From: Gilliamella mensalis
GTDB lineage: Bacteria; Pseudomonadota; Gammaproteobacteria; Enterobacterales; Orbaceae
Direction of reading: 5' to 3'
DNA: 64,000 nucleotides
NCBI RefSeq assembly: GCF_900103085.1
Contig: NZ_FMWR01000007.1
Coordinates: 143,308 to 207,307, forward strand
This document shows positions 30,134 through 40,900 of this stretch, piece by piece. Within the stretch, counting starts at the first letter, position 1, and every line of letters begins with the position of its first letter. The position numbers and the translations under genes are program-made. The notes below the pieces were generated by a model that saw only the letters and a list, made by a program, of their open reading frames with translations, made no database searches and had not been told where the DNA came from.

Positions 30134-30865
30134 ATGAGTGAACGTATATTAATCATCGAAGATGATCAGCGGCTAGCCAATTTAATTCAAGTTTATCTAA
30201 TTCGGCAAGGGTATCTTGTTCAATGGCATAATAGTGGAGCTGGTGCTGAAGAAAAGATCCAACAACTTAATCCAGATCTGGTTATATTAGATGTGATGTT
30301 ACCTGAAAAAACAGGTTTTGATATTTGTCGTGATATACGCACATGGTTTACTAACTATATCCTTATTATGACGGCTAGTGAAGATAATATCGATGAAATT
30401 GTTGGGTTGGAATTGGGGGCCGATGATTATTTAGCTAAGCCCGTTGAGCCAAGATTACTGCTTGCTCGAATACGAGCCTTATTACGCCGGAAACAGATAG
30501 AAACTGATAAAGATAATCATAAAGAATTGACTTTGCCTCAAGCAAATAATAAAACGCTAATATTTGATAATTTAATTATTGATGGTGAAAACCGAAAAGT
30601 GCTCTTGCAAAAGCAAGAAATTGATTTAACGACTGCTGAATTTGATCTATTATGGCTACTTGCCCATAATGCAGGGACAATTTTATCCCGAGATGATATT
30701 TTTTCTCAGGTAAGAGGGATCGATTTTGATGGCAGTGATCGTTCTATTGATGCTCGTGTTTCAAGACTTCGTCGTAAATTACTCGATGACCCAGATAATC
30801 CATTGCGTATCAAAACCGTGCGTGGTAAAGGTTATTTATTTATGCGAGAGGGAGAAAACCATTGA
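30134..30865 (+). CDS. rstA: Response regulator RstA (OmpR family)
   Basis: 243 residues. The receiver domain has acidic pocket D10/D11, phospho-acceptor Asp53 (LVILDVMLPEKTGFD), Thr in MTASED and Lys in LAKPVEP. A winged-helix DNA-binding domain follows (LTTAEFDLLWLLAHNAG, VSRLRRKLLDD, VRGKGYLF). The pairing with an RstB-like kinase supports the name. The stop overlaps the rstB start (TTGA). Confidence 0.88.
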   Translation: MSERILIIEDDQRLANLIQVYLIRQGYLVQWHNSGAGAEEKIQQLNPDLVILDVMLPEKTGFDICRDIRTWFTNYILIMTASEDNIDEIVGLELGADDYLAKPVEPRLLLARIRALLRRKQIETDKDNHKELTLPQANNKTLIFDNLIIDGENRKVLLQKQEIDLTTAEFDLLWLLAHNAGTILSRDDIFSQVRGIDFDGSDRSIDARVSRLRRKLLDDPDNPLRIKTVRGKGYLFMREGENH

Positions 30866-32217
30866 GTCAATTATTAGCTAAACCGCTATTTTTTAATCGC
30901 CGGATTATATTTTATCTGGTCATTTTGCTCCTATTGCAAAGTATTATTTCTTATGGCGCTTTATTAGTTTTTGATTCATTACCATCATCAGTAACCGATA
31001 TGCCAGATGATCATGTTGTGCTTCGAGAATCTCAGCGAGGCACAGTAAACCTGATTCGTATGCAAATTCACGAGCATAAAAATCGTCCCCTTCAAGAAGT
31101 GGTCAGTGAATTACAACCTTATTTTGGTTACCCTATCGAAATATTGCCAATTAACACACCGTTACCCTATGAGGTACTTGAGGAGTTACAGAAACTGGAC
31201 TTTTCTTATGATGCTGACAAAGAGGTCGTTTACGTTGATTTAAAAGATGGCAATTTACTCCAATTAGGCCCCATTGCGATGCGAGATATTTTAGCATCTA
31301 ATACCATGTCATTGACCATTTTTCTTATTATTTGGGCTTTATTTAGCGCTATCATCTTTTTTATTTTAATTTATATGGCATTTAGCGCTGTTTGGAAAGA
31401 TTTGGTTAATATCAGGCAAACAGCCGAACAGCTTGGGCAAGGTAATTTAAAAGCACGAACCGAAAATGTTAAAGGTTGGTTGTTTAAGCCGCTAGCTAAT
31501 GTATTAAATAATATGGGTGCACATATTGAACACTTAGTGAGTACCAACCAAACGATTTCCCATGCGATGGCACACGAACTACGCACTCCTCTTGCCCGTA
31601 TGCGGTTTGAACTTAGTATGCTTGAAGAATCTCACGATGAACAAGAAAAACGCCTTTTACAAAAAGGCATGAGTGATGATATTAACGAGCTTGAAACATT
31701 AATTAATGCCAGCTTGAATTATTTTAAAATGCAACAAAGCAACATTGAGCTAAACTTAACGCGTGTATCACTAAAAGAGTGGAGCGAAAAAGTGTGCCAA
31801 TCGCTGGCGTTATTCAAACCGAAAGGGTTTGAGCTAACTTGTAATAGCCAAAATGTATACGCTATGATTGATACCAATTTAGTTGAAACCATTGTTAAAA
31901 ATCTGCTACTTAATGCGTTTAAATATGCAGCACATAAAGCGGTTTTAAATATAGCCAAATATGAAAATCGTGTCATCTTTGAGATAGATGATGATGGTGC
32001 AGGAATTCCTTTTGATGCGCGCGAAAAGATTTTTATGCCTTTTGCCAGACTTGATACTAGCCGTACACGTTCAACTGGGGGTTATGGGCTTGGTTTAGCT
32101 TATGTGAAATTAATGGCAGAATTTCATAATGGCAAAGCCTTTGTGGTAACCAGTCCTCTTGGTGGTGCAAGATTTGTGGTTTCGTTAAAGTCAGGTGGTG
32201 AAGAAAATAATCATTGA
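30862..32217 (+). CDS. rstB: Sensor histidine kinase RstB
   Basis: 451 residues. It has two membrane helices (~14-36 and ~154-176) flanking a periplasmic domain, then HAMP, a dimerisation helix with ISHAMAHELRTPLARMRFEL (phospho-His238), N-box LLLNAFKYA, and G-boxes DDDGAGIP and GGYGLGLAYVK. The start is a TTG at 30862 with GGGAG upstream, overlapping the rstA stop. It resembles E. coli RstB (433 residues), especially around the H-box. Confidence 0.88.
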   Translation: MSQLLAKPLFFNRRIIFYLVILLLLQSIISYGALLVFDSLPSSVTDMPDDHVVLRESQRGTVNLIRMQIHEHKNRPLQEVVSELQPYFGYPIEILPINTPLPYEVLEELQKLDFSYDADKEVVYVDLKDGNLLQLGPIAMRDILASNTMSLTIFLIIWALFSAIIFFILIYMAFSAVWKDLVNIRQTAEQLGQGNLKARTENVKGWLFKPLANVLNNMGAHIEHLVSTNQTISHAMAHELRTPLARMRFELSMLEESHDEQEKRLLQKGMSDDINELETLINASLNYFKMQQSNIELNLTRVSLKEWSEKVCQSLALFKPKGFELTCNSQNVYAMIDTNLVETIVKNLLLNAFKYAAHKAVLNIAKYENRVIFEIDDDGAGIPFDAREKIFMPFARLDTSRTRSTGGYGLGLAYVKLMAEFHNGKAFVVTSPLGGARFVVSLKSGGEENNH

Positions 32218-32471
32218 TCGGGTCTTTAGGAGATTAGTTGAATAGACCATCGATTTTATTTGATTTTTTGTTTTGTTTTTTTGGGTAAAAAATAGTTTTT
32301 TTATTAAAAAACAGCAAGGTTTAGTTAAAAGCTCATTTTGTCGATGCCAATTGCCTGTTTTCCGTTTCAGAAATAAAAAAAATTTGTTATATTCGTCAAC
32401 TAACATAATCAGCAATGACAAAGTAAACATTCTTGCTTTGTTATTAATAAATATATCACCAGAGGTTTTTT

Positions 32472-34148
32472 ATGAGCGGTGCATTACCGACTGAGACTGA
32501 TAATCGTCCATCTAACTTTATTCGTCAAATTATTGATGCTGATTTAGCAGCAGGAAAATATAAAACAACGCATACCCGCTTTCCACCAGAGCCAAATGGT
32601 TATTTACATATTGGTCATGCTAAATCAATTTGTTTAAATTTTGGTATTGCGCAAGATTATCATGGTAAGTGTAACTTGCGTTTTGATGATACCAATCCTG
32701 CTAAAGAAGATATAGAGTATGTTGAGTCGATCAAACAAGATGTCCGTTGGTTAGGATTTGAGTGGGATGGAGAAATTTGTTACTCATCTGACTATTTTGA
32801 CAGACTTTATGAATATGCAATTGAATTAATTAATAAAGGACTTGCTTATGTTGACGAACTTTCAGCTGATGAAATTCGTGAATATCGAGGAACACTTACT
32901 CAACCAGGAAAGAATAGCCCTTATCGCGATCGTAGTGTTGAAGAAAACTTAGCACTTTTTACACAGATGAAAGAAGGTAAATTTGCTGAAGGAAAAGCTT
33001 GCCTAAGAGCCAAAATTGACATGGCTTCGCCGTTTATTGTAATGCGTGATCCGGTGATATACCGCATTAAATTTGCCGAGCATCACCAAACAGGTAATAA
33101 ATGGTGCATTTACCCAATGTACGATTTTACCCATTGTATTTCAGATGCGATCGAAAATATTACCCATTCACTTTGTACGCTTGAATTCCAAGACAATCGC
33201 CGTTTATATGACTGGGTATTAGACAATATTACGATCGAAGCGCATCCTCACCAGTATGAATTTTCAAGATTGAATTTAGAGTACGCTATTACTTCTAAAC
33301 GTAAGCTAAACCTATTAGTATCAGAAAGCATTGTTGACGGCTGGGATGATCCACGCATGCCAACGGTATCAGGATTACGTCGTCGTGGTTATACACCTGC
33401 TTCGATTCGTGAATTTTGCCGTCGAATTGGGGTGACCAAACAAGAAAATACTGTTGAAATGGGTACCCTTGAGTTTTGTATTCGTGAAGATCTGAATGAA
33501 AACGCACCTCGTGCAATGGCAGTGTTAGATCCAGTTAAAGTTGTGATCGAGAACTTCTCGGATACGATTGATGAAGTGCTTAGTATGCCAAATCACCCAA
33601 ATCGCCCAGAATTAGGTGCTCGCGAAGTGACATTCACGCGTGAAATTTACATCGACCGAGCTGATTTTAGGGAAGAAGCTAACAAGAACTACAAGCGTTT
33701 AGTACTTGGTAAAGAAGTACGTTTACGTAATGCCTATGTGATTCGTGCTGAGCGCGTTGAAAAAGACGCCGAAGGCAACATCCAAACAATCTATTGTAGT
33801 TACGATCCCGCCACGTTAAATAAAAATCCGGAAGATGGTCGTAAAGTGAAAGGTGTTATTCATTGGGTTTCGGCTAAATTTGCCAAACCGGCTGAAATTC
33901 GCCTGTATGATCGTTTATTTAATACACCAAACCCTGGTGCAGCTGAGGACTTTTTATCAACCATTAATCCTAATTCATTACTTATTAAGCAGGGTTTTGT
34001 TGAACCAAGTTTACAACACGCACAAGCCGAATATGCTTACCAATTTGAACGTGAAGGCTACTTCTGTTTAGATAGTAAGTTTGCAACTGAAGATAAGCTC
34101 GTGTTTAACCGAACTGTTGGTTTAAGAGATAGTTGGAACGAAGCATAA
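32472..34148 (+). CDS. glnS: Glutaminyl-tRNA synthetase
   Basis: 558 residues (E. coli 554). Class I synthetase: the HIGH motif is in [21 protein letters not shown] and the KMSKS-equivalent is in [12 protein letters not shown]. It has the GlnRS-specific beta-barrel anticodon-binding C-terminus. AGAGG lies just before the ATG. It is monocistronic, with a strong hairpin after the stop. The 250-base region before it is very T-rich, with no other gene. Confidence 0.97.
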   Translation: MSGALPTETDNRPSNFIRQIIDADLAAGKYKTTHTRFPPEPNGYLHIGHAKSICLNFGIAQDYHGKCNLRFDDTNPAKEDIEYVESIKQDVRWLGFEWDGEICYSSDYFDRLYEYAIELINKGLAYVDELSADEIREYRGTLTQPGKNSPYRDRSVEENLALFTQMKEGKFAEGKACLRAKIDMASPFIVMRDPVIYRIKFAEHHQTGNKWCIYPMYDFTHCISDAIENITHSLCTLEFQDNRRLYDWVLDNITIEAHPHQYEFSRLNLEYAITSKRKLNLLVSESIVDGWDDPRMPTVSGLRRRGYTPASIREFCRRIGVTKQENTVEMGTLEFCIREDLNENAPRAMAVLDPVKVVIENFSDTIDEVLSMPNHPNRPELGAREVTFTREIYIDRADFREEANKNYKRLVLGKEVRLRNAYVIRAERVEKDAEGNIQTIYCSYDPATLNKNPEDGRKVKGVIHWVSAKFAKPAEIRLYDRLFNTPNPGAAEDFLSTINPNSLLIKQGFVEPSLQHAQAEYAYQFEREGYFCLDSKFATEDKLVFNRTVGLRDSWNEA

Positions 34149-34158
34149 TTTAACACGT

Positions 34159-34192
34159 CGTCTATTGGTCGACTTAAGTCAACCAATAGACG
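34159..34192. repeat. Perfect 11-bp hairpin after glnS
   Basis: CGTCTATTGGT (34159-34169) pairs with ACCAATAGACG (34182-34192); the loop contains a second palindrome, GACTTAAGTC. The following bases (GCATTTC) give only a poor U-tract, so this may be a weak terminator or a stabilising 3' end. Confidence 0.65.
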
Positions 34193-34235
34193 GCATTTCA
34201 GTGATCTATTCCTCATGTGTAAATAATTTTGTTTA

Positions 34236-34703
34236 TTATTCTAAATAATTTAGTAAATCAGGTATTCGGTATTTTCCCGCCATTGTTTGTACCTTTTTTG
34301 CTGCACTTTCTAACGATATGCCGATTGAAGTCACATATAAAGGATGTCTACTCTTACTAAGTATCACTTCAATCAAATATTCGCTATTGCCTGAAAAAGG
34401 TTTTTTAGCAACCCCAATAATAGGAATAGTTTTATTCAAAGCATTATACAAATGCCACTTAAACCAATCTTACCTTTATCTAAATGTACATAACCATCAA
34501 TCACGATGCTGGTAGTTAAATAGTGATATTATGCAAGGTAATTGTCGTTGATATGACTGACTAGTTTGATAGGGCGTAACATTATCTTGATCATCTGTAA
34601 TTACGTGTTTAATTTCAGACGTCGAATCAGTCCAACGATTAAATAAAACACCGACCTATTTTGTGCGGTTATCAAAGTAATAAACATCTATTGTAAGTAT
34701 CAT
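34236..34703 (-). pseudogene. nfi: Endonuclease V-like gene, disrupted
   Basis: Read on the minus strand from the ATG at 34703, one frame gives MILTIDVYYFDNRTK then an in-frame TAG, followed by VGVLFNRWTDSTSEIKHVI...PYQTSQSYQRQLPCI. A frame change gives IVIDGYVHLDKGKIGLSG. A second change gives HLYNALNKTIPIIGVAKKPF, then SRHPLYVTSIGISLESAAKKVQTMAGKYRIPDLL. In order, these are the conserved blocks of short endonuclease V proteins, which repair deaminated bases. One nonsense and at least two frameshift mutations make it non-functional. Confidence 0.82.
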
Positions 34704-35250
34704 ATTAAGTTATATTCTCTTTAGAATGTTATTTATACATCTATCAATATTTTGAAATAAGAAAGTACAATATTTATAATTAATTTACACAATAAAGCTC
34801 GTATCAGTATTAATTATTTTTTGTTTATTATTAAATATTCTTAATAAATAGGAGCTTTTCAATGAGCATATGCCTGTACACTAAATAGTTCATCATTAAA
34901 AAAATTAATAGGTTAAAATTTATTTAAATTTACCTGAATTGGCAGGTTAGACGCTTTGTTACTACAGTGAAAGCAGATTAGATGCATGGCATTGATAGTG
35001 ATAAACCGTTATAATCTGGTTTTAATTTACCTATAATCACATAACCTAAAGATTATGCAAAATTTATAATGATTGAACGGTAACAAGTATATATTTAATT
35101 CATGGCTCTTTTTAATGCATATAAATTCATGCATAAACAACACTATTTAGCTCGACAAGCAAAACACTGATTGTTGTTTTAGTGGGGCAGTTACACAATT
35201 AGAATCGATTAAGTATATCAATAACACAAATGTATGAGGTTTATTTTTTT
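34704..35250. other. Gene-poor 547-base interval before plsB
   Basis: AT-rich, with no supported gene. A good AGGAG (about 34851) precedes an ATG at 34862, but the frame stops after eight codons (MSICLYTK), and downstream frames are full of stops. This may be a decayed gene. I could not identify its family. The plsB promoter should also lie here. Confidence 0.5.
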
Positions 35251-37680
35251 ATGTTTTCTTGGTGGACTAAAGTTTATTTTTTTCTTATCCAAATATTGGT
35301 GAAACTTTTTGTTAAAAGTAAACCAATTCCGACTTATCCTATAACGGAATTAGACCTTGATACCCACAAACCAATTTTATACGTGCTACCTTACAATTCT
35401 CAAATCGATTTGATGGTAATTCGATCGCTTTGTTTACAATATAATTTACCCGATCCCTTAGTTGGCATTGATATCAATGATAAAACCATTCCCGCCTATA
35501 TCTATATTGATAAAGGTCCCGGTATTTTTGCGTCCAATCAACAAAAAAATAAAGCGATTGAAATTTTAAGAGATTATATTTTGGCTCATCAACAAAATCA
35601 TGATCTTGATATCCAAATGTTACCTGTTTCGGTTATGTTTGGCCGTCGACCAAATACCGAAGGGAAAAAAAAATTATCACTACAAGTGCTTGGTGCAACC
35701 AGTAAATTTTTAAAAATAATCATATCCGGACGAGACTGTTATACCCGATTTTCTCGACCTGTTTCATTTAAGAATATTCATGTTGATAAACAGCAAGATC
35801 TTCCTGTTTTAGCTCATAAATTATCGCGCGTTGCTCGGATTCATTTTGTAAAACAAAGAATAGCATCTGTCGGACCAAAACTACCTGTTCGCCAAGAAAT
35901 GCTTAATAAATTATTAACTAATCCAGAGCTATCAAAGGCAATACAAGAAGAAGCAAAAAGCAAAAATATTAGTCTTGATAAGGCACAAAAAAATGCATTA
36001 ACGATGCTAAATGAAATAGCGGCTAATTTTGCGTACCGTATGCTAAGAATTACAGATTTTGTTCTTACCTGGGCTTGGAATAGGCTTTATCAAGGTCTTG
36101 ACGTTACTAACGCCGATCCGGTGCGAGAACTTGCACAAAATGGACATGAAATTGTCTATGCTCCTTGCCACCGTAGTCATATGGATTACTTGTTATTATC
36201 TTATGTCCTTTATCGACAAGGGTTAGTTCCACCTCATATTGCAGCAGGCATTAACTTAAACTTTTGGCCAGCGGGGCCTATTTTTAGACGATTAGGTGCA
36301 TTTTTTATTCGCCGATCATTCCGAGGAAATAAACTCTATACATCTGTTTTTCGTGAATATTTAGCTGAACTTTTTATCCGCGGTTATGCTGTTGAGTATT
36401 TTGTTGAAGGCGGGCGATCACGTACAGGTCGGTTACTCGATCCTAAAACAGGTATGTTAATGATGACAATTCAAACATTATTACGTGGTGAAGCAAGACC
36501 AATTACTGTTGTGCCTGTTTATATTGGTTATGAGCATGTTCTAGAAGTTGCTACCTATGCCAATGAATTACGAGGTGCAAAAAAAGAAAAAGAGAGTTTA
36601 TGGCGGACTATAAAAGCATTTTTAAAACTTAAAAAATTGGGATTTGGTTATGTCAATTTTGGTCAACCTATACCACTAAATCAATTTTTAAACCAACATA
36701 TTCCTGAATGGCGCGAGGCTATAGAACCAACGGGCACTCAGCGCCCTCAATGGTTGACACCAACAACTAACTTACTTGCCAAGAAAATTATGGAACACAT
36801 CAATTCATCAGCAGCAATCAATGCAATGAACTTATGTTGTTCAATATTATTGGCAGCAGATCAACGAGCATTAACCAAAGTTAGGCTCATTGAACTAATT
36901 GATTATCTGTTAAAATTATTAAAAAACAATCCTTATTCTGATTTGATAACTATTCCAGAACAAACACCAGAAGAACTGTTTGAGCATGCCAAAGAAATGG
37001 GGAAATTTGTTATTACAACAGACGAAGCTGGCGAAATTATCGCGTTTACTGCCGAACAAGCGGTGTTAATGACTTATTATCGCAATAATATTCAGCATTT
37101 GCTGATTATTCCTGCTATCGTGGCGAGAATTTTACTCAAGCATAACCGAATTTCATCTGACGAAGTTTTAGAACAAGTAAAACTACTTTTTCCTTTAATT
37201 AAATCGGAGTTATTTCTTTATCATAATGATGATCAGCTCACTGAGTATGTTGATAAAATTATTAAAACTTACGCTCAGCTAGGTCTAATCAGTTATTCAC
37301 CTGATAAATTAAGCTTAAACTATTTAAAAATATCAGTATTACAATTAATTGCTTCATCATCTAAAGATACGTTGCAACGCTATGCTATTGCTTTTTCTAT
37401 ATTGCAAAAAGATCCAACGATTAAGAGAGCAACATTAGAAAAAGAAAGTCGATTAATTGCTGAACGATTATCAGTTTTACATGGCATCAATGCACCAGAA
37501 TTTTTTGATAAAGGTGTATTTTCAATACTTGTTGCATCATTACGAGCACAAGGTTATTTAGATGATCAAAGTGGAACTAACTTACCAAAAATAGAAAAAC
37601 TAAATGAAATACTCAAACCGCTCATTACCACAAGAATAATGCAAACGATTGATGAAATAAATCCTTTAGTAAAACAATAA
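35251..37680 (+). CDS. plsB: Glycerol-3-phosphate 1-O-acyltransferase
   Basis: I choose the ATG at 35251, which gives 809 residues starting MFSWWTKVYFF and aligns with the E. coli N-terminus (807 residues); the ATG at 35230 would add seven. PlsB is an inner-membrane enzyme that makes lysophosphatidic acid, the first step of phospholipid synthesis. Acyltransferase motifs: HRSHMD (block I), the GAFFIRRSF region, FVEGGRSRTGR and ITVVPVYIGYE. It has a long C-terminal helical region. It is a single gene; a 10-bp inverted repeat follows before the formate dehydrogenase genes. Confidence 0.95.
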   Translation: MFSWWTKVYFFLIQILVKLFVKSKPIPTYPITELDLDTHKPILYVLPYNSQIDLMVIRSLCLQYNLPDPLVGIDINDKTIPAYIYIDKGPGIFASNQQKNKAIEILRDYILAHQQNHDLDIQMLPVSVMFGRRPNTEGKKKLSLQVLGATSKFLKIIISGRDCYTRFSRPVSFKNIHVDKQQDLPVLAHKLSRVARIHFVKQRIASVGPKLPVRQEMLNKLLTNPELSKAIQEEAKSKNISLDKAQKNALTMLNEIAANFAYRMLRITDFVLTWAWNRLYQGLDVTNADPVRELAQNGHEIVYAPCHRSHMDYLLLSYVLYRQGLVPPHIAAGINLNFWPAGPIFRRLGAFFIRRSFRGNKLYTSVFREYLAELFIRGYAVEYFVEGGRSRTGRLLDPKTGMLMMTIQTLLRGEARPITVVPVYIGYEHVLEVATYANELRGAKKEKESLWRTIKAFLKLKKLGFGYVNFGQPIPLNQFLNQHIPEWREAIEPTGTQRPQWLTPTTNLLAKKIMEHINSSAAINAMNLCCSILLAADQRALTKVRLIELIDYLLKLLKNNPYSDLITIPEQTPEELFEHAKEMGKFVITTDEAGEIIAFTAEQAVLMTYYRNNIQHLLIIPAIVARILLKHNRISSDEVLEQVKLLFPLIKSELFLYHNDDQLTEYVDKIIKTYAQLGLISYSPDKLSLNYLKISVLQLIASSSKDTLQRYAIAFSILQKDPTIKRATLEKESRLIAERLSVLHGINAPEFFDKGVFSILVASLRAQGYLDDQSGTNLPKIEKLNEILKPLITTRIMQTIDEINPLVKQ

Positions 37681-37795
37681 CAGAACAATATTATTGGGTT
37701 CAGCTTATTCTTTTATTTAAATGAGTAATTTTATAATTATAAATAGGTCTTTTACATAAACAGTGAAAATAAATTGATATAAAAATAACCCTTTC

Positions 37796-37828
37796 GACTA
37801 AAAATTTGATGTATGTCGATTTTTAGTC
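37796..37828. repeat. 10-bp inverted repeat between plsB and formate dehydrogenase
   Basis: GACTAAAAAT (37796-37805) pairs perfectly with ATTTTTAGTC (37819-37828) around 13 bases. It may end plsB transcription or be an operator for the downstream operon. Nothing more specific can be said. Confidence 0.5.
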
Positions 37829-37949
37829 ACTCCTTCTCGTTTTTCCCTTTATTTCCATTTCATTAAAGATTATCATTACAACTTATAAGGATGTTAATCG
37901 CTTCCAAAATAATAAATAATATAATATTAGCTTTCAATAAGGGGTAGAT

Positions 37950-40900
37950 ATGCGATTTAACCGTAGACAGTTCTTTAAGATCTGTGCTGGTGGTATGGCT
38001 GGAACAACGGTAGCTACGCTTGGATTTTCTCCGAATGTGGCGCTTGCACAAACTCGCCAATTTAAATTATTAAAATCAAAAGAAACTCGTAATAATTGTA
38101 CCTATTGCTCGGTAGGATGTGGAATGTTGTTATATAGCCGTGGAGATGGTGCAAAAAATGCTGAATCGTCCATATTCCATATTGAAGGAGATCCAGACCA
38201 TCCAGTTAGTCGCGGTTCACTTTGTCCTAAAGGCGCTGGTGTACTTGACTATATAAAAAGTGAACAACGTGTCAAATCCCCTGAATATCGCGCACCAGGC
38301 TCTGATAAATGGCAACAAATTAGTTGGGATGAAGCCATTGACCGCATTGCTCGCTTAATGAAAGCTGACCGAGATAAAAACTTTATTGAAAAAAACCAAC
38401 AAGGAACAACAGTTAATCGCTGGACAACAACAGGCTGGCTTGTGACCTCGGCTGCGAGTAATGAAACAGGTTGGCTAGCATTTAAAGTTGCCCGAGCATT
38501 AGGCATGCTAAGCCTTGAAACTCAAGCAAGGGTTTGTCATGGTCCTTCAGTGTCAAGCTTAGCGGCAACATTTGGCCGTGGAGCCATGACTAATAATTGG
38601 AACGATATCAAAAATGCCAATGTTGTTATCGTGATGGGCGGTAATGCGGCCGAAGCACATCCTGTTGGCTTTAAATGGGCAATAGAAGCGAAAATTAATA
38701 ATGGCGCAGAACTGATTGCTATCGATCCACGTTTTCATCGAACAGCTTCAGTAGCTGATCTATATGTCCCCATTCGTTCAGGTTCGGATATTGCTTTTTT
38801 ACTCGGTATTATCAATTATCTTATTACTAATAATGAAGTTAACTTTGATTATTTAGTGACACATAGTAATGCGAGTTTAATTGTTCGTGATGATTTTAAT
38901 TTCGATGAAGCGACAGGGCTCTTTAGTGGCTATAAAGTAGAAACTAAACAATATGATCAAATAAGCTGGGCTTATCAGAAAGATGACAATGGTTATGCGC
39001 TTCGAGATAAAACACTCAGCCATCCTCGCTGTGTATGGAATCTACTTAAAAACCATGTCAGCCGTTATACACCTGAAATGGTAAATAAAGTGACTGGAAG
39101 CCCAGTTGACGGATTTTTACATGTTTGTCGCTCACTTGCAAGCACCAAAACTAATGATAGAGCAGCCACCTTTTTATATGCATTAGGATGGACTCAGCAT
39201 TCTTATGGTTCACAAATTATCCGTACAGCTGCAATGATTCAGCTTATTTTAGGTAATATTGGTGTAATGGGCGGTGGAATTAATGCACTACGTGGGCATT
39301 CCAATATTCAAGGTTTAACTGATGTCGGTTTATTATCTAATCGTTTACCTGCTTATCTTGATTTACCTAAAGATTCACAGGTTTCACTCGAACAGTATTT
39401 AGCGGAAAAAACACCTAAACCTCTTGGTCCTCAAGAAGTTAATTTTTGGGCAAATTACCCAAAATTCTTTGTTAGTTTCATGAAATCAATGTATGGTGAT
39501 AAATCAACTCAAGATAACAATTGGGGATTTGACTGGTTACCAAAATGGGATGAAACTTATGATGTTTTAAGATTCAGTAAAATGATGCGTGATGGTCAAG
39601 CCAATGGTCTTATTTGTCAAGGCTTCAATCCTCTTGCAGCTTTACCAGATAAAAATAGTATCCGTAATGGATTATCGAACTTGAAGTTTTTAGTTAGTAT
39701 TGACCCTATGCCAACTGAAACAGCAGAGTTTTGGAAAAATCATGGTGAATCGAATGACGTTGATCCCAGCCAAATCCAGACAGAAGTTTTTAGGCTACCT
39801 TCAAACTGTTTTGCTGAAGAAAACGGTACTATCGTTAACTCTTCGCGTTTATTGCAATGGCACTGGGCTGCGGCAAGACCACCTTATGAGTCATTATATG
39901 ATCCAGAAATCATCGCTCGCATTTTTTTGAAAATTAAAGAGCTATATGCCCAAGAAGGTGGTGCGTATCATGAGCCAATTAATAACTTAGTTTGGGACTA
40001 TCAAAATCCTGAAGGTCCGGCTGCAGAAGAGCTAGCGCAAGATTATAATGGGCGAGCCCTTGCTGATCTCACCGATGCAAATGGTAATATTATTCTTAAA
40101 AAAGGACAGTTACTAAGTGGTTTTGCCCAACTAAAAGCAGATGGAACAACATCCTCAGGGATATGGATATTCTGTGGTTCATGGACAGAGCAAGGCAACC
40201 AAATGGCAAGGCGTGACCCAAGCGATCCGTCAGGTAAAGGTATTCATGCCGGTTGGGCTTGGGCATGGCCGATGAATCGGCGTGTACTTTATAATCGAGC
40301 TTCAGCCGATGAAAATGGCAATCCATGGGATCCCAAACGCGTACTGGTAAAATGGAATGGTTCAAGCTGGGACGGTAATGATGTCCCTGATTTTACCGCA
40401 ACGTTATCGCCAAGCGCTGGAGCGGGTGCCTTTATCATGAATAACGATGGTTTAGGGGGCTTATTTTGTTTAAACCGATTAGTTGATGGTCCATTCCCTG
40501 AACATTATGAACCGTTTGAAACACCAATTACCAATAATCCATTGCATCCAAATCAAGTGAGTAGTCCTGTGGCTCGCGCATTTAAAGAGGATTTGGCTCG
40601 CTTAGGAAATGCCAGTGAATTTCCTTATGTTGGTACTACTTATAGTATCACCGAGCACTTCCACTTTTGGACTCAACATGCAAGATTGGCATCTATTACT
40701 CAACCAGAACAATTTATTGAGCTAAGCGAAAACCTTGCCAATAAAAAAGGCATAAAACTAGGCGATACTGTAAAAGTGACTTCATATCGGGGTTATATCA
40801 AAGCTAAAGCTGTTGTGACAAAGCGTCTTCCGACATTAACTGTTGATGGTAAAGAAATCGAGACCATTGGAATTCCTATTGTTTGGGGATTCACCGGTCA

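Noticed and set aside
34236..34451. Intact 71-residue gene on the minus strand
   Set aside because: It is only the C-terminal third of an endonuclease V-like protein; the rest is readable upstream in other frames, so it is a pseudogene fragment.
38535..38537. Selenocysteine insertion site in fdnG
   Set aside because: The codon is TGT, a normal cysteine, not TGA, so no recoding is needed.
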